The notes under the pieces were generated by a model. It worked only from the letters and a program-made list of their open reading frames with translations, searched no databases and was not told the origin of the DNA. Positions 15,145-22,610 of a stretch of 28,700 bases of DNA are shown piece by piece. The translations under genes and the position numbers were made by a program. How positions within the stretch are numbered: position 1 is the stretch's first letter; every line of letters starts with the position of its first letter. Origin of the DNA: CAZGSV01 sp964528605 (GTDB taxonomy: Bacteria; Armatimonadota; Zipacnadia; CAZGSV01); the NCBI GenBank assembly GCA_964528605.1, contig CAZGSV010000030.1, forward strand, positions 1 through 28,700, read 5' to 3'.

Positions 15145-16971
15145 CTAGTCGGCCGGCCGCAGCAGCAGGCTGACGGGATAGAAACAGCCGCCCACGGGCA
15201 GCGTCACCAACTCCCACACGCGTTCCTGCCCCGTTGCAAGCAACGCTTCCGCCAAACGCGCCTCCCCATAGGCGGGGAGCAACGGCGTCACCCGCGGCTC
15301 GCTGCCATCCAGTTGGTAGACCACCAGGGTCTTGCCACCCCCTGCATAACAGGCCAACTCCACCTTGGTGTTCGAACTGCTGTTGTTCACCGCGCGGAAG
15401 CGGATGCGGTGCACCACCCCATAGCCGCCCCGGAACTGCATTCTCGGGCTCAACGACAGTTCCCCCTCCCGCCCCAACTCGGCGATGCCCCAGTCCTCGC
15501 CCACGCGGTAGGTCACGGTGAAGCGACGCTCGGCCGGGTACAGCGCTTGCCGGCTTAAGGGTGCCGACAGGCTTGCGCTTAGGGGGCCCTGCTCCCAGTC
15601 GTTCGGCTGGCGGGCCTCCAGCACAAAGCCCACGGCCTGGGGCGAATCGTTGGTCAGCTCGTAGAGGGCGCTGGCGGTCTCTCCGGGATTGAACGTCTGC
15701 AAGAGTATGGCGCGGGCGCCGCTGAGGGTGACGAAGAAGCCGCCGCGCGAACGGGAAGCGCGCAGGAAGCCCAGGGCCGCGTCCCTGCCGGCTGCGATGG
15801 GGGAGCCCTGCGCCCTGCTGGCGCCGCCGAGGAGATGAAGCGTCGTTTCGCCGCCGGCAGCGATGGCCCAGGTGACCAGAGCCAGTGGGCTGCCGCCGAC
15901 GTTCAAGTGGTGATAGAAGACGCGCACGGAGCCGCGCGCCGGGACTTCGCCGCGCAGCAGCGGGCCGGGGCGGGCCACGTTCTCAGGGCTGTTGCTCACC
16001 CATAGCGTCAGAGGCGTGCGCTGCGGCGCCTCCCCCCGCTCCAGGGCGAAGGACACTTGGGTGCGGAGGGGCGCGAACCCCGGCCCGGAGGCAGAAATCC
16101 CCACGTAGAGGCTGGCGCGGCCGGTCCGCTCCAGCAGTTCGCGGTCGTAGGCCATGCCCTCGAGCGTGAGCGAGCAGCCCGGCTCCAGGCGCACCGCGTC
16201 GCGCAAGTGCGCCGCCAGCGCGGCGCGCACCTCGTCCTCGCTGGTGGAACCGGACAGGCGAATGGTCGGGCCGGGCACGATGCGGGCGGCCGGCGGCAGC
16301 ACCGACAGGGGGATGCGAAGGCTTATCCCTCCCGCGGCAAAGGTCGCCGTCGCCTCGCCTTGGGTGAGCCCGCGCAGCACGTAAACGGCGGGGCTGATGC
16401 GACGGCCCTCGACAATGCTGGGCGATGCCGAGGCCAGCGCCACCTGCCCCGCCAAAGGGCCGGAGAGGGGAACGGTTATCTCGCCCTGCAGCGGCACCAC
16501 GAGCGGAACCCCAGGCACCGCGAAGTACGGCTCACGAAAGGCTTCCCGCAGGCGCAACAACCACCCTCGCGCCAGCGCGTCCACGGTAGTCGCGTTGGCG
16601 GCGGCGTCTGCCGCAGTGATGGTGATGATGGGCGCGCCGCCACCCGTGATGAGCGCGCTTTGTGGCCCGATCCGGAGCGCCAAGCCCTCCGCGGTTAACC
16701 CGGCGTCGAGCAGCGCGTTCAGGCGCTGCGCCAACTGGACCGCCCGCTGGCTCACCTGAGCGGCGTCCGCTCCGCGCACGCGCAGCACCAGGCCACGCCG
16801 GCCGAGAACCTCGACCGACGTCTGGCCGGCGGCAGTGACCGGGCTGGTGATGCTGAAAACGAAGGTGGCGACTGCATGAACGGTCGGACAGCAGATCAAG
16901 ATTGCAGCGGCGGCGAGCAGCAGAGCCGCACAGGGCAAATGCGCTCGCCGCCAGGAGGGGGAGGGGCTCAT
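15145..16971 (-). CDS. Unknown exported 608-aa protein within the lpx operon
   Basis: Function not recognised. A signal peptide is evident (hydrophobic about 15-28, probable cleavage after VHA at 31-33), so the protein acts outside the cytoplasm, most likely in the periplasm. Residues about 50-145 have the pattern VEVLGRRGLVLRVRG, a helical AQRLNALLDA, then APIITITAADAAANATTVDALARGWLLRLREAF; this resembles, from memory, an extracytoplasmic N-terminal domain found ahead of MscS-type channels and in cyanobacterial/Armatimonadetes exported proteins. Residues about 155-225 look like an Ig-type beta domain. About 320-460 contains VFYHHLN and beta-rich sequence, and the C-terminal 150 residues are beta-rich too. 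No catalytic motif is apparent. Its ATG overlaps the lpxD stop (ATGA) and its stop lies 4 bp before lpxC-fabZ, so it is a fixed part of the operon and probably works in envelope biogenesis. Expression and coding are near certain; function is open. Confidence 0.85.
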   Translation of the reverse strand: MSPSPSWRRAHLPCAALLLAAAAILICCPTVHAVATFVFSITSPVTAAGQTSVEVLGRRGLVLRVRGADAAQVSQRAVQLAQRLNALLDAGLTAEGLALRIGPQSALITGGGAPIITITAADAAANATTVDALARGWLLRLREAFREPYFAVPGVPLVVPLQGEITVPLSGPLAGQVALASASPSIVEGRRISPAVYVLRGLTQGEATATFAAGGISLRIPLSVLPPAARIVPGPTIRLSGSTSEDEVRAALAAHLRDAVRLEPGCSLTLEGMAYDRELLERTGRASLYVGISASGPGFAPLRTQVSFALERGEAPQRTPLTLWVSNSPENVARPGPLLRGEVPARGSVRVFYHHLNVGGSPLALVTWAIAAGGETTLHLLGGASRAQGSPIAAGRDAALGFLRASRSRGGFFVTLSGARAILLQTFNPGETASALYELTNDSPQAVGFVLEARQPNDWEQGPLSASLSAPLSRQALYPAERRFTVTYRVGEDWGIAELGREGELSLSPRMQFRGGYGVVHRIRFRAVNNSSSNTKVELACYAGGGKTLVVYQLDGSEPRVTPLLPAYGEARLAEALLATGQERVWELVTLPVGGCFYPVSLLLRPAD

Positions 16972-18041
16972 CCGGAGTTGCTGTTTCTCCCGCCGCGGCC
17001 CCGCAACTCGTCCATCAAGTCGGGAAGGCGGCGCAGGGCGGAGAGCAGACGCAGGTGCTGCCGGTGCGGCTGCGCCGGCAAGCCGGAATAGGCGTGTCCC
17101 CCGGGCAAGTCGTGCATCACGCCGGACCCCCCGCCGATCGTAGCGCCCTCCCCTATGGAGAGGTGGTCGGCGACCCCCGCCTGCCCCGCTAGCGTGACCC
17201 CGTCCCCTATGGTCACACTGCCGGCCAGGCCCACCTGGCCACAGATGATGCAGTTGCGGCCGATGGTGACGTTGTGACCGACCTGCACCAGGTTATCAAT
17301 CTTGGTCCCGTTGCCCACGCGCGTGGCGCCGGTGGTCGCGCGGTCAATGCAGGCATTGGCGCCGATCTCCACCTCGTCGCCGATCACCACCGAGCCCACC
17401 TGTGGAATGCGCAGCAACCTTCCCTGCGCCGGCGCGTAGCCGAAGCCGTCGGCGCCAATGACCGCGCCGCTGTGGATGCGACAGCGGGCACCTATCACCG
17501 CGCCCTCGTAGAGCGTCACCCGGGGGAACAGGATGGTGCCCGCGCCCACGCGGCAACGGCGGCTGATGACGCAGTGAGCGTGAACGGCGACCTTGCCCTC
17601 GAGGACGACGTCTTCGCCGATGACGCAGTAGGGCCCCACCGCGACGCCCTGGCCAAGAGTCGCGCTCTTGGCGACGACTGCCGTCGGGTGGACGCCCTCT
17701 GGCGGCTGCTCGCGGTCCTCGAAAAGAGCGAGGGCGATGCCGAACGCCGCCTTCGGGTTGTCGCTGATGAGCGCGGGCTTGCGGGAGTTGAGGCCGCGCG
17801 CGAGGATCACGGCCGCCGCCGGACTCTCCTCCGCCTTGCCCAGGTACTTCCCCGAGGCCGCGAGCGTTATCTCCCCCTCGCCAACGTCGTCCACGCCGCC
17901 CACGCCGCGAATCTCCAGCTCGCCCGGCCCGGCCAACTGCGCCTGCAGCAAGCGAGCCAGTTCCTCGAGCCGGTATACCCGCTCAGTGGCCGCGGCTCGC
18001 GGTCCAACGCGTTCGCCCTCGGGAAGCGAGGGTGGGCTCAT
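16968..18041 (-). CDS. lpxD: UDP-3-O-acylglucosamine N-acyltransferase
   Basis: LpxD adds the second hydroxyacyl chain, N-linked, to UDP-3-O-acylglucosamine. The 357-aa sequence shows the family's three parts: an N-terminal uridine-binding domain (VYRLEELARLL, 22-32, through about 110), a long left-handed beta-helix of hexapeptide repeats (about 117-320) with GADGFGYAP (196-204) and QVGHNVTIGRN (253-263), where His256 corresponds to the catalytic His239 of E. coli, and a short C-terminal helix. There are about 15 extra residues at the N-terminus ahead of the conserved domain; later starts are possible. Both ends overlap neighbours by 4 bp: its ATG with the stop of the lipoprotein gene and its stop with the start of the exported 608-aa protein. 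Confidence 0.95.
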   Translation of the reverse strand: MSPPSLPEGERVGPRAAATERVYRLEELARLLQAQLAGPGELEIRGVGGVDDVGEGEITLAASGKYLGKAEESPAAAVILARGLNSRKPALISDNPKAAFGIALALFEDREQPPEGVHPTAVVAKSATLGQGVAVGPYCVIGEDVVLEGKVAVHAHCVISRRCRVGAGTILFPRVTLYEGAVIGARCRIHSGAVIGADGFGYAPAQGRLLRIPQVGSVVIGDEVEIGANACIDRATTGATRVGNGTKIDNLVQVGHNVTIGRNCIICGQVGLAGSVTIGDGVTLAGQAGVADHLSIGEGATIGGGSGVMHDLPGGHAYSGLPAQPHRQHLRLLSALRRLPDLMDELRGRGGRNSNSG

Positions 18042-19096
18042 GGCGAGGCCTCCCGTCTTAGCAGTTCGGCCACTTCGGGGCCGATCTTGTCGGTGACGTC
18101 GGTGCGCCCCTCCGTGATGGTTACGCTCAGGTCCCAGCCGCGCGACTGCGCCGCCTGCAGGGCTGCGGCGGCCGTGTCGAAGAGGATCTGCGCCACCATT
18201 GCGTCTGGCACTTGGCGGAGCGCGTAGCCCGCGCGCGCCACCGCGGCCGAGCCGCGCGGCGGCTGCGTCTTGGTGGGCTGCACGCGGGGCATGTGCACCT
18301 GCATCTGCGCGACGTTACCGGGCCTGGCCGCGCGCCACTCGGCCAGCGTTTCCCGGCTCGCGCGCAGGTCCTCCTCCGGGGGGGGCAAGGTCAGGCCTGG
18401 AACGGCCGCTTGCTCCTGACCTGCTTCGGGTGCCCACTTCATCAAGGCTAACTCCGCCTGCGCCCACTCGTCCATCAGCGCCAGCCCGCGCTGCTGGCGC
18501 AGGTGCTCCGCCCGCGCCGCGCGCTGTGATCGCAGCTCCTGCAGCCGGCCGCAGGCGGCCTGCCTGTCGGCCTCGCCCAGATCGGGCGCCGCCAGGCGGG
18601 CCAACAGGGCGAGCGTCTCCGGCATCTCCTCCTCAGTCTGCTGCCGCAGGGCCTCGTGCCAGGCCGGCCCGATCCGGTCGAGCGCAAGCGTGTAGCGCCG
18701 GGCGAGCGCACTGCGGATGACCTGCTTGCGCGCCTCAGCCTGGTCCGCTGCCCCGCCGCCCTGCTGCGCCTCGGTGGCCGGCGCGGCGGAGGCGGCCTCG
18801 AGGTCGGCGAGCCGGGCCTCGCGCTCCTCGAACTGCCCCGGCTCCAAGGACATGCGCCAGGGGGCCACCGCGCTCCCGACCTGGGCGGCGGGCAGGGGCA
18901 GAAGTTTCGCCCGCTCCAGTGCCTGCGCTCGAACCTTCATCGGAGGAAGCAGGCGGGAGAGCGGATGGTGGGCGGCCAACTGCTGCACGTCGGCGAACAC
19001 CTTGAGCCGCTCGGGGGGGGCAGCGCGCTGCGCGCATCCTGCCGCCAGCACGGCGAGCAGCAACAGCAGTGCACGGCAGGACGAGCGGCTGCGCAT
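18038..19096 (-). CDS. Predicted lipoprotein with OmpH-like C-terminal tail, function unknown
   Basis: A 352-aa protein with a lipoprotein-type signal: positively charged start, hydrophobic ALLLLLAVLAAG (9-20) and Cys21; the lipobox (LAAGC) is slightly relaxed with Ala at -3. The mature part is Ala/Glu/Gln/Arg-rich and mostly helical, probably coiled coil in several stretches (about 85-235), interrupted by Pro-rich linkers (about 238-290). The end, from about 322, reads SVTITEGRTDVTDKIGPEVAELLRR, matching the DITDxV tail common in OmpH/Skp-like proteins; the Skp-like protein next door ends in the similar VITDKVTAALDAA. I infer a membrane-tethered relative or partner of Skp. The gene lies 4 bp after skp and overlaps lpxD by 4 bp. 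No enzyme motif is visible. Confidence 0.82.
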   Translation of the reverse strand: MRSRSSCRALLLLLAVLAAGCAQRAAPPERLKVFADVQQLAAHHPLSRLLPPMKVRAQALERAKLLPLPAAQVGSAVAPWRMSLEPGQFEEREARLADLEAASAAPATEAQQGGGAADQAEARKQVIRSALARRYTLALDRIGPAWHEALRQQTEEEMPETLALLARLAAPDLGEADRQAACGRLQELRSQRAARAEHLRQQRGLALMDEWAQAELALMKWAPEAGQEQAAVPGLTLPPPEEDLRASRETLAEWRAARPGNVAQMQVHMPRVQPTKTQPPRGSAAVARAGYALRQVPDAMVAQILFDTAAAALQAAQSRGWDLSVTITEGRTDVTDKIGPEVAELLRREASP

Positions 19097-19100
19097 GGTC

Positions 19101-19787
19101 CTATTGCGGTGGCGGTGTTGCCGATACGCCGGCTGCCGCGTCCAGAGCGGCGGTGACCTTGTCGGTTATGACCAGCGCCGGGTCGAAATAGGGCAAGGAG
19201 TCGGCCTCGAGCAGCAGCAGCAGGCTGGCCTGCTTCGCCACTTGCTGGAGGGCCTCCTGCAGCCTCTTCTGCCAGTTGTCCTGCGCGGTCTGCACGGCCT
19301 TGTCCACGTCCTGCTGCATCTGCTGCTGCACCTCGTTGATTTTCTGCTCCCGCTGTTTGGCCGCGCGGTTATAGCCGTCGAGTTCGGCCAGCCGCTGCGT
19401 CTGCTCAGGCGTCAGTTGCGCAGAAGTCTTCTGTTGCAGCGTCTGCCACTCGGCGAGGCGCGCGCTGCTGAGTTTGGTCAACTCCTGCTGCCGGGCCTTC
19501 TCCTGATCGGTTAGGTTGGCCTTGGCCGCCAGAGATTGCGCCTCTTCCAGTTCCGCCTGAGAGAACAGGGAGGTGACGAAGACGGCCTGGCGCTGGGCGT
19601 CCAGGTCGGCGTTCTTCTGCTCGACCAGTTTGGCGAGATCCTGCTTGCCCTGGTTCACGTAGGCGGACTTGGCCAGCGCTTCGGCAATGGAAACCACGCC
19701 CACCGGCAAGCCCTGCGCGTACGCGCCACCGGTCAGCGCTGCGCATAAGAGCAGCACGGCCCCGGCGGTGGTGATGGCTCGCTTCAT
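19101..19787 (-). CDS. skp: Skp/OmpH-like periplasmic chaperone
   Basis: A 228-aa exported coiled-coil protein. A Sec signal peptide (MKRAITTAGAVLLLCAALTG) ends with a likely AYA/Q cleavage after residue 24. The mature protein starts with a short beta-strand (VGVVSIAEAL), continues as long Gln/Lys/Glu-rich helices (about 45-190) and returns to a C-terminal strand ending in ITDKVTAALDAA, the layout of Skp/OmpH, whose trimers hold unfolded outer-membrane proteins in the periplasm. It is somewhat longer than E. coli Skp (161 aa) and low in sequence similarity, as usual for this family. A good Shine-Dalgarno (AGGAGGAG at 19800-19793) lies 5 nt before the ATG. The position directly after bamA, 35 bp away, matches the classical bamA-skp-lpxD order and supports the call. 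Confidence 0.85.
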   Translation of the reverse strand: MKRAITTAGAVLLLCAALTGGAYAQGLPVGVVSIAEALAKSAYVNQGKQDLAKLVEQKNADLDAQRQAVFVTSLFSQAELEEAQSLAAKANLTDQEKARQQELTKLSSARLAEWQTLQQKTSAQLTPEQTQRLAELDGYNRAAKQREQKINEVQQQMQQDVDKAVQTAQDNWQKRLQEALQQVAKQASLLLLLEADSLPYFDPALVITDKVTAALDAAAGVSATPPPQ

Positions 19788-19822
19788 TCTCGCTCCTCCT
19801 TGTGTGTTGGGGAGACTGGCCC

Positions 19823-21616
19823 CTAGAACATCTGCCCGATGCTGATGTGCGGCTCCTGACCTTCGCTGCTGAAACCCAGGTCCATTCTTATGGGGCCCAC
19901 CGGCGTGACCACTCGCAGCCCGATCCCGTAGCCCAGGCGCCCCGAGAACTTCTGGTGCTCGGCGGGATAGAGTATGGAGTGGTCAGGCGTGCTCCACACT
20001 CCGCCCCAGGCGTCGCCCCAGTCCACAAAGACGACGCCGATGAGGTTGCGCCGCTTGGGAGAGTCCAAGGGCGCCCGGTATTCCAGGTTGAGCAGGAACA
20101 TCCTCTTGCCCCAGAAGCGGTCCTCGGCATAGCCGCGCAGGGTCTCCGCGCCGCCGACCACAAAGGTCTCGAAGAGCGGCACGTCGCCGGAGGCGACGCC
20201 GAACATCATTCTGCCCGCCGCCACTTGGCCGCGCCCCACCTCCACGTACTTGCGCACGTCGAGGCTGTACTTCTCGAAACTGCGCTCGCCGCCCAGCGCG
20301 CGCCCCGCGACCTCTAGGGTGAGGCTGTTGCGCCATCCCTGGGTGGGGTAGTTGTAGTAGTCGCGGCTGTCGTAGACGCCCTTAGTGGCAACCGAGGAAA
20401 CGCGGCCCTGGTTGTAGAACGGTTCGATAATGCTCAGGCCGCTCTCCTCGAAGCGGCCTGAAACGTTCTCGTGTCGCAGTGTGGTCCAGACCCAGGTAGT
20501 CTCCTGCTTGTTGAGGGGCACGGACAGGGTGACGTTGCCACCAACGCGTTTCTCGTTGCGCGTGCTGCTCAGCCCCGCCGCCGCGAACTCGGAGGCGATG
20601 AACCGGTTGAGCAACTTGTTGAAGGCATTCACCGTCAGGCCCCAGTGGCGATCGTTGATCCAGGGCTCGCTGAAGCCCAGCTCGTAACTGTTGATGCCGC
20701 CGAACTCCCACTTCACGTTGGCCTGCTGGCCGAGGCCCCGCAGGTTCAGTTCCGAGACTTCGGTATAGCCGACCAACTTGTCCCGGCTGCTGTAGCCCAC
20801 GCCGACGTTGAACAGGCCGGTCTGCTTCTCCTTGAACTCGTAGACGACCACCACGCGCGCGACATCGCTGCCCGGCTTAGGCGCGATGATGACTCCGTCC
20901 TGTTCGTCGAAGAAGCCCTTGTTGAGCAGGCGACGCTGGTCCTCGCGCAAGGTGTCAACATTGTAGAGATCGCCTGGCGTGGTGTGGATCTCGCGCAGCA
21001 CCACCGAGTGCTTGGTCTTAGTGAGACCCACGGGTTCGATGGATTCCACCCTGACCTCTTGCAGGTGAATGCGCAGCACGCCGTTCCACTGCTGCGCCTC
21101 CACCGGCGCCTCTACATCGCCGATGGCGACCCGATATCCCTTCTCCACGTAGAGCGCGTAGATGTTCTCCAGCCCACGGCGCAGGGTGAACACGTTGAAG
21201 ACGTCGCCGGGCCGCAGGATGACCCCCTGCTCGCCGGTGAGTTCCTGAGTGCTGACCACGGTGTTGCCCACGAACTCCACCGACTTGATCCTGGGATACT
21301 CGGTGACCTCGATGACGATGCGCACGCCCGCTTCCACCGGCTCCGGGATGCCGTACACCACGCCGGGCTCGAAGAAGCCCATGTCCTGCACGTTATTGAC
21401 GTCCTTCTGCAGCGCCTCCTCGGCGTAGGGGTCGCCCACTTTGGTATTGGTGACCGCGGCGAGAATCCTGCTGGACTCAATGTTCACGTTGCCGCGCACC
21501 ACGATCTCTTTGACGATGTCGCCTTGGGGCCAGCCTTGGGCGCAGGCCAGCAGCAGCACGCCTACAACCACAGGCAAACAGCGGCGCGCGAAGGCGGTCC
21601 TACCCACGACCCTCAC
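19823..21616 (-). CDS. bamA: Outer-membrane protein assembly factor BamA (three POTRA domains)
   Basis: BamA/Omp85 inserts beta-barrel proteins into the outer membrane. The 597-aa protein has an N-terminal signal (hydrophobic about 15-25), three POTRA domains at about 33-110 (IVKEIVVRGNVNI), 111-190 (RIKSVEFVGNTVV) and 191-268 (RVESIEPVGLTKT), then the 16-strand barrel region about 270-597 with the surface-array block (LRGYAEDRFWGKRMFLLNLEYR) and a C-terminal beta-signal ending in Phe (ISIGQMF). E. coli BamA has five POTRAs; three is common in other phyla. TamA also has three POTRAs, but the neighbourhood (skp, lpxD, lpxA, lpxB) is that of BamA. GTG start at 21616 lies inside the end of the sigma factor gene (17-bp overlap), implying translational coupling. 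A Cys25 after LLLA could mimic a lipobox, but I do not believe it is lipidated. Confidence 0.92.
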   Translation of the reverse strand: MRVVGRTAFARRCLPVVVGVLLLACAQGWPQGDIVKEIVVRGNVNIESSRILAAVTNTKVGDPYAEEALQKDVNNVQDMGFFEPGVVYGIPEPVEAGVRIVIEVTEYPRIKSVEFVGNTVVSTQELTGEQGVILRPGDVFNVFTLRRGLENIYALYVEKGYRVAIGDVEAPVEAQQWNGVLRIHLQEVRVESIEPVGLTKTKHSVVLREIHTTPGDLYNVDTLREDQRRLLNKGFFDEQDGVIIAPKPGSDVARVVVVYEFKEKQTGLFNVGVGYSSRDKLVGYTEVSELNLRGLGQQANVKWEFGGINSYELGFSEPWINDRHWGLTVNAFNKLLNRFIASEFAAAGLSSTRNEKRVGGNVTLSVPLNKQETTWVWTTLRHENVSGRFEESGLSIIEPFYNQGRVSSVATKGVYDSRDYYNYPTQGWRNSLTLEVAGRALGGERSFEKYSLDVRKYVEVGRGQVAAGRMMFGVASGDVPLFETFVVGGAETLRGYAEDRFWGKRMFLLNLEYRAPLDSPKRRNLIGVVFVDWGDAWGGVWSTPDHSILYPAEHQKFSGRLGYGIGLRVVTPVGPIRMDLGFSSEGQEPHISIGQMF

Positions 21617-22169
21617 CCCCTTCCAGCATGGGCTCCAGCCGCTGCCGCAGGGCCGCGCGGGCGCGGAACAGCCGGCTCTTGAGCGCCTGCAGCGAGCAGC
21701 CCATGATCTGGCACATCTCCTCGTAGGAGAAGCCTTGTATGTCTCTCAGGACGATAACCTCCTTGAGGTCCGAGGGCAGGGCGTTAAGCGCCAGGCCCAC
21801 CGTTTTCTGCACTTCTTGGCTCTCGAGCGCCTCTCCCGGAGGCGGTTGGTTGTCGGCGGTGACGACCTCGGGCTCCTGCTCCTGGGCTTGCAGGGAGAAC
21901 CACTGGGCGCGCCGCTCGCGCTGAAGCCGCTTGGCGCGGTTGATGGCCAGATTGCGGGCTATGCGCGACAGCCAGGTGTAGACCTGCGCCTCGCCGCGGA
22001 ACGAGGAGAAAGCAGCGTAGGCCCGCACGAAGACGTCCTGGGTCAGGTCGGCAGCCTCCTCGCGGTCGCCCAGCATGTAGCAGAGGAAGTTGAAGATCTT
22101 GGCGTGATAGTCCTGTACAATGCCTTCAAACCGCTCGCGCGGCCCCTGGGCTCCTTCGGCACCGTTCAT
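21600..22169 (-). CDS. ECF-family RNA polymerase sigma factor (RpoE-like)
   Basis: A 189-aa extracytoplasmic-function sigma factor. Region 2 (about 15-85) has YHAKIFNFLCYMLGDREEAADLTQDVFVRAY and the core-binding/-10 recognition segment WLSRIARNLAINRAKR; region 4 (about 125-182) has LNALPSDLKEVIVLRDIQGFSYEEMCQIMGCSLQALKSRLFRARAALR, a typical -35-binding helix-turn-helix. Sigma region 3 is absent, as expected for ECF factors. No anti-sigma factor gene is adjacent; instead the gene is first in the operon and its end overlaps bamA by 17 bp. I infer that it responds to envelope state and could transcribe its own operon, comparable with E. coli sigma-E, which controls bamA-skp-lpxD-type genes. The ATG at 22169 lacks a good Shine-Dalgarno, so translation initiation may be weak. 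Confidence 0.93.
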   Translation of the reverse strand: MNGAEGAQGPRERFEGIVQDYHAKIFNFLCYMLGDREEAADLTQDVFVRAYAAFSSFRGEAQVYTWLSRIARNLAINRAKRLQRERRAQWFSLQAQEQEPEVVTADNQPPPGEALESQEVQKTVGLALNALPSDLKEVIVLRDIQGFSYEEMCQIMGCSLQALKSRLFRARAALRQRLEPMLEGGEGRG

Positions 22170-22197
22170 GCGTGGGCACCGCTAGTCGCCAAAATTA

Positions 22198-22225
22198 TGG
22201 ACAACGCTCCCGAACAAAAGTTTCC
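22198..22225 (-). promoter_or_regulatory. Candidate ECF-type promoter ahead of the sigma factor/bamA operon
   Basis: On the minus strand, GGAAACTT (22225-22218), a 15-nt spacer, then GTCCA (22202-22198). ECF promoters commonly carry a GGAAC-type -35 box and a short -10 box 15-17 nt further on. Transcription would begin near 22190, about 20 nt before the sigma factor ATG. The match is by eye and the -35 carries one extra A compared with GGAACTT. Confidence 0.3.
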
Positions 22226-22254
22226 GCTACCGCGCCCCAGGGCCGACTGACGAC

Positions 22255-22283
22255 AGTATAGTGCAACGCTGGCAAGCGGCAAA
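22255..22283 (-). promoter_or_regulatory. Candidate housekeeping promoter for the minus-strand envelope operon
   Basis: On the minus strand, TTTGCC (22283-22278), 17-nt spacer, TATACT (22260-22255). The -10 matches TATAAT at five of six positions; the -35 is weak. It would give a leader of about 80 nt before the sigma factor ATG and could supply basal transcription. Confidence 0.35.
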
Positions 22284-22395
22284 GAGGCGGTCGGTCGCGC
22301 CCCGATGGGCGCCTAAGCCGCGGTCATTGAGTCAGCGCGATGCCAGCCCGCGTCGCCGCGCCCGTTCTGTCGGCCCCTCAGGCCGCGCCCAACCG

Positions 22396-22422
22396 GCGCG
22401 CGAGTGCGCAGCGCTCGCGCGC
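22396..22422. repeat. GC-rich inverted repeat (9-bp perfect stem)
   Basis: GCGCGCGAG (22396-22404) pairs perfectly with CTCGCGCGC (22414-22422) around a 9-nt loop. There is no T-tract on either side, so it is not a standard terminator. It could be an operator or just a GC-rich chance palindrome. Confidence 0.45.
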
Positions 22423-22542
22423 TCGGCGCACCGGCGTATTGGGGGTGACGGGCGACGCCGTGCTCATCATGAAACGATTGCCGTTGCGCCGCCCCGCCTG
22501 CATCCGGCGGCCGCCCTCCCGGGCCGAGCCCGCCGCCCCCTG

Positions 22543-22605
22543 TTGCCTGTTGCGCTCGCAGCCGATAATCTAGCAGACGCTGCTACCCGTGTTCACCAAG
22601 GGAGG
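22543..22605 (+). promoter_or_regulatory. Candidate promoter and ribosome binding site for the small membrane protein
   Basis: TTGCCT (22543-22548), a 15-nt spacer and GATAAT (22564-22569) form a possible sigma-70 promoter with a slightly short spacer. GGGAGG (22600-22605) lies 5 nt before the ATG at 22611 and settles the start of the gene over an upstream GTG in another frame. Confidence 0.4.
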
Positions 22606-22610
22606 CCCGT

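Larger units (their letters stand above)
22170..22610. other. 441-bp divergent intergenic region
   Basis: This region separates the minus-strand sigma factor gene from the plus-strand membrane protein gene. It holds candidate promoters for both sides and a GC-rich hairpin (22396-22422). The short open frames across it are Arg/Pro/Ala-rich without recognisable protein features, so I see no gene, tRNA or other known RNA in it. Confidence 0.6.

Noticed and set aside
2642..18385. Runs of eight G or C in coding regions (about 2642-2649, 6605-6612, 7660-7667, 8723-8730 in the DUF374-waaA linker, 18378-18385) as phase-variation tracts.
   Set aside because: In sequence this rich in G and C, several 8-base runs are expected by chance in 28.7 kb (a rough estimate of about eight on both strands), all frames are intact, and they are not concentrated at gene starts.
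19823..21616. BamA as a lipoprotein because of LLLAC near residue 25.
   Set aside because: BamA proteins are not lipidated, and the hydrophobic stretch with a later signal-peptidase I site explains the sequence equally well.
22170..22610. tRNA, riboswitch or small ORF in the divergent intergenic region.
   Set aside because: I find no cloverleaf, no known riboswitch core and no short frame with plausible protein sequence.
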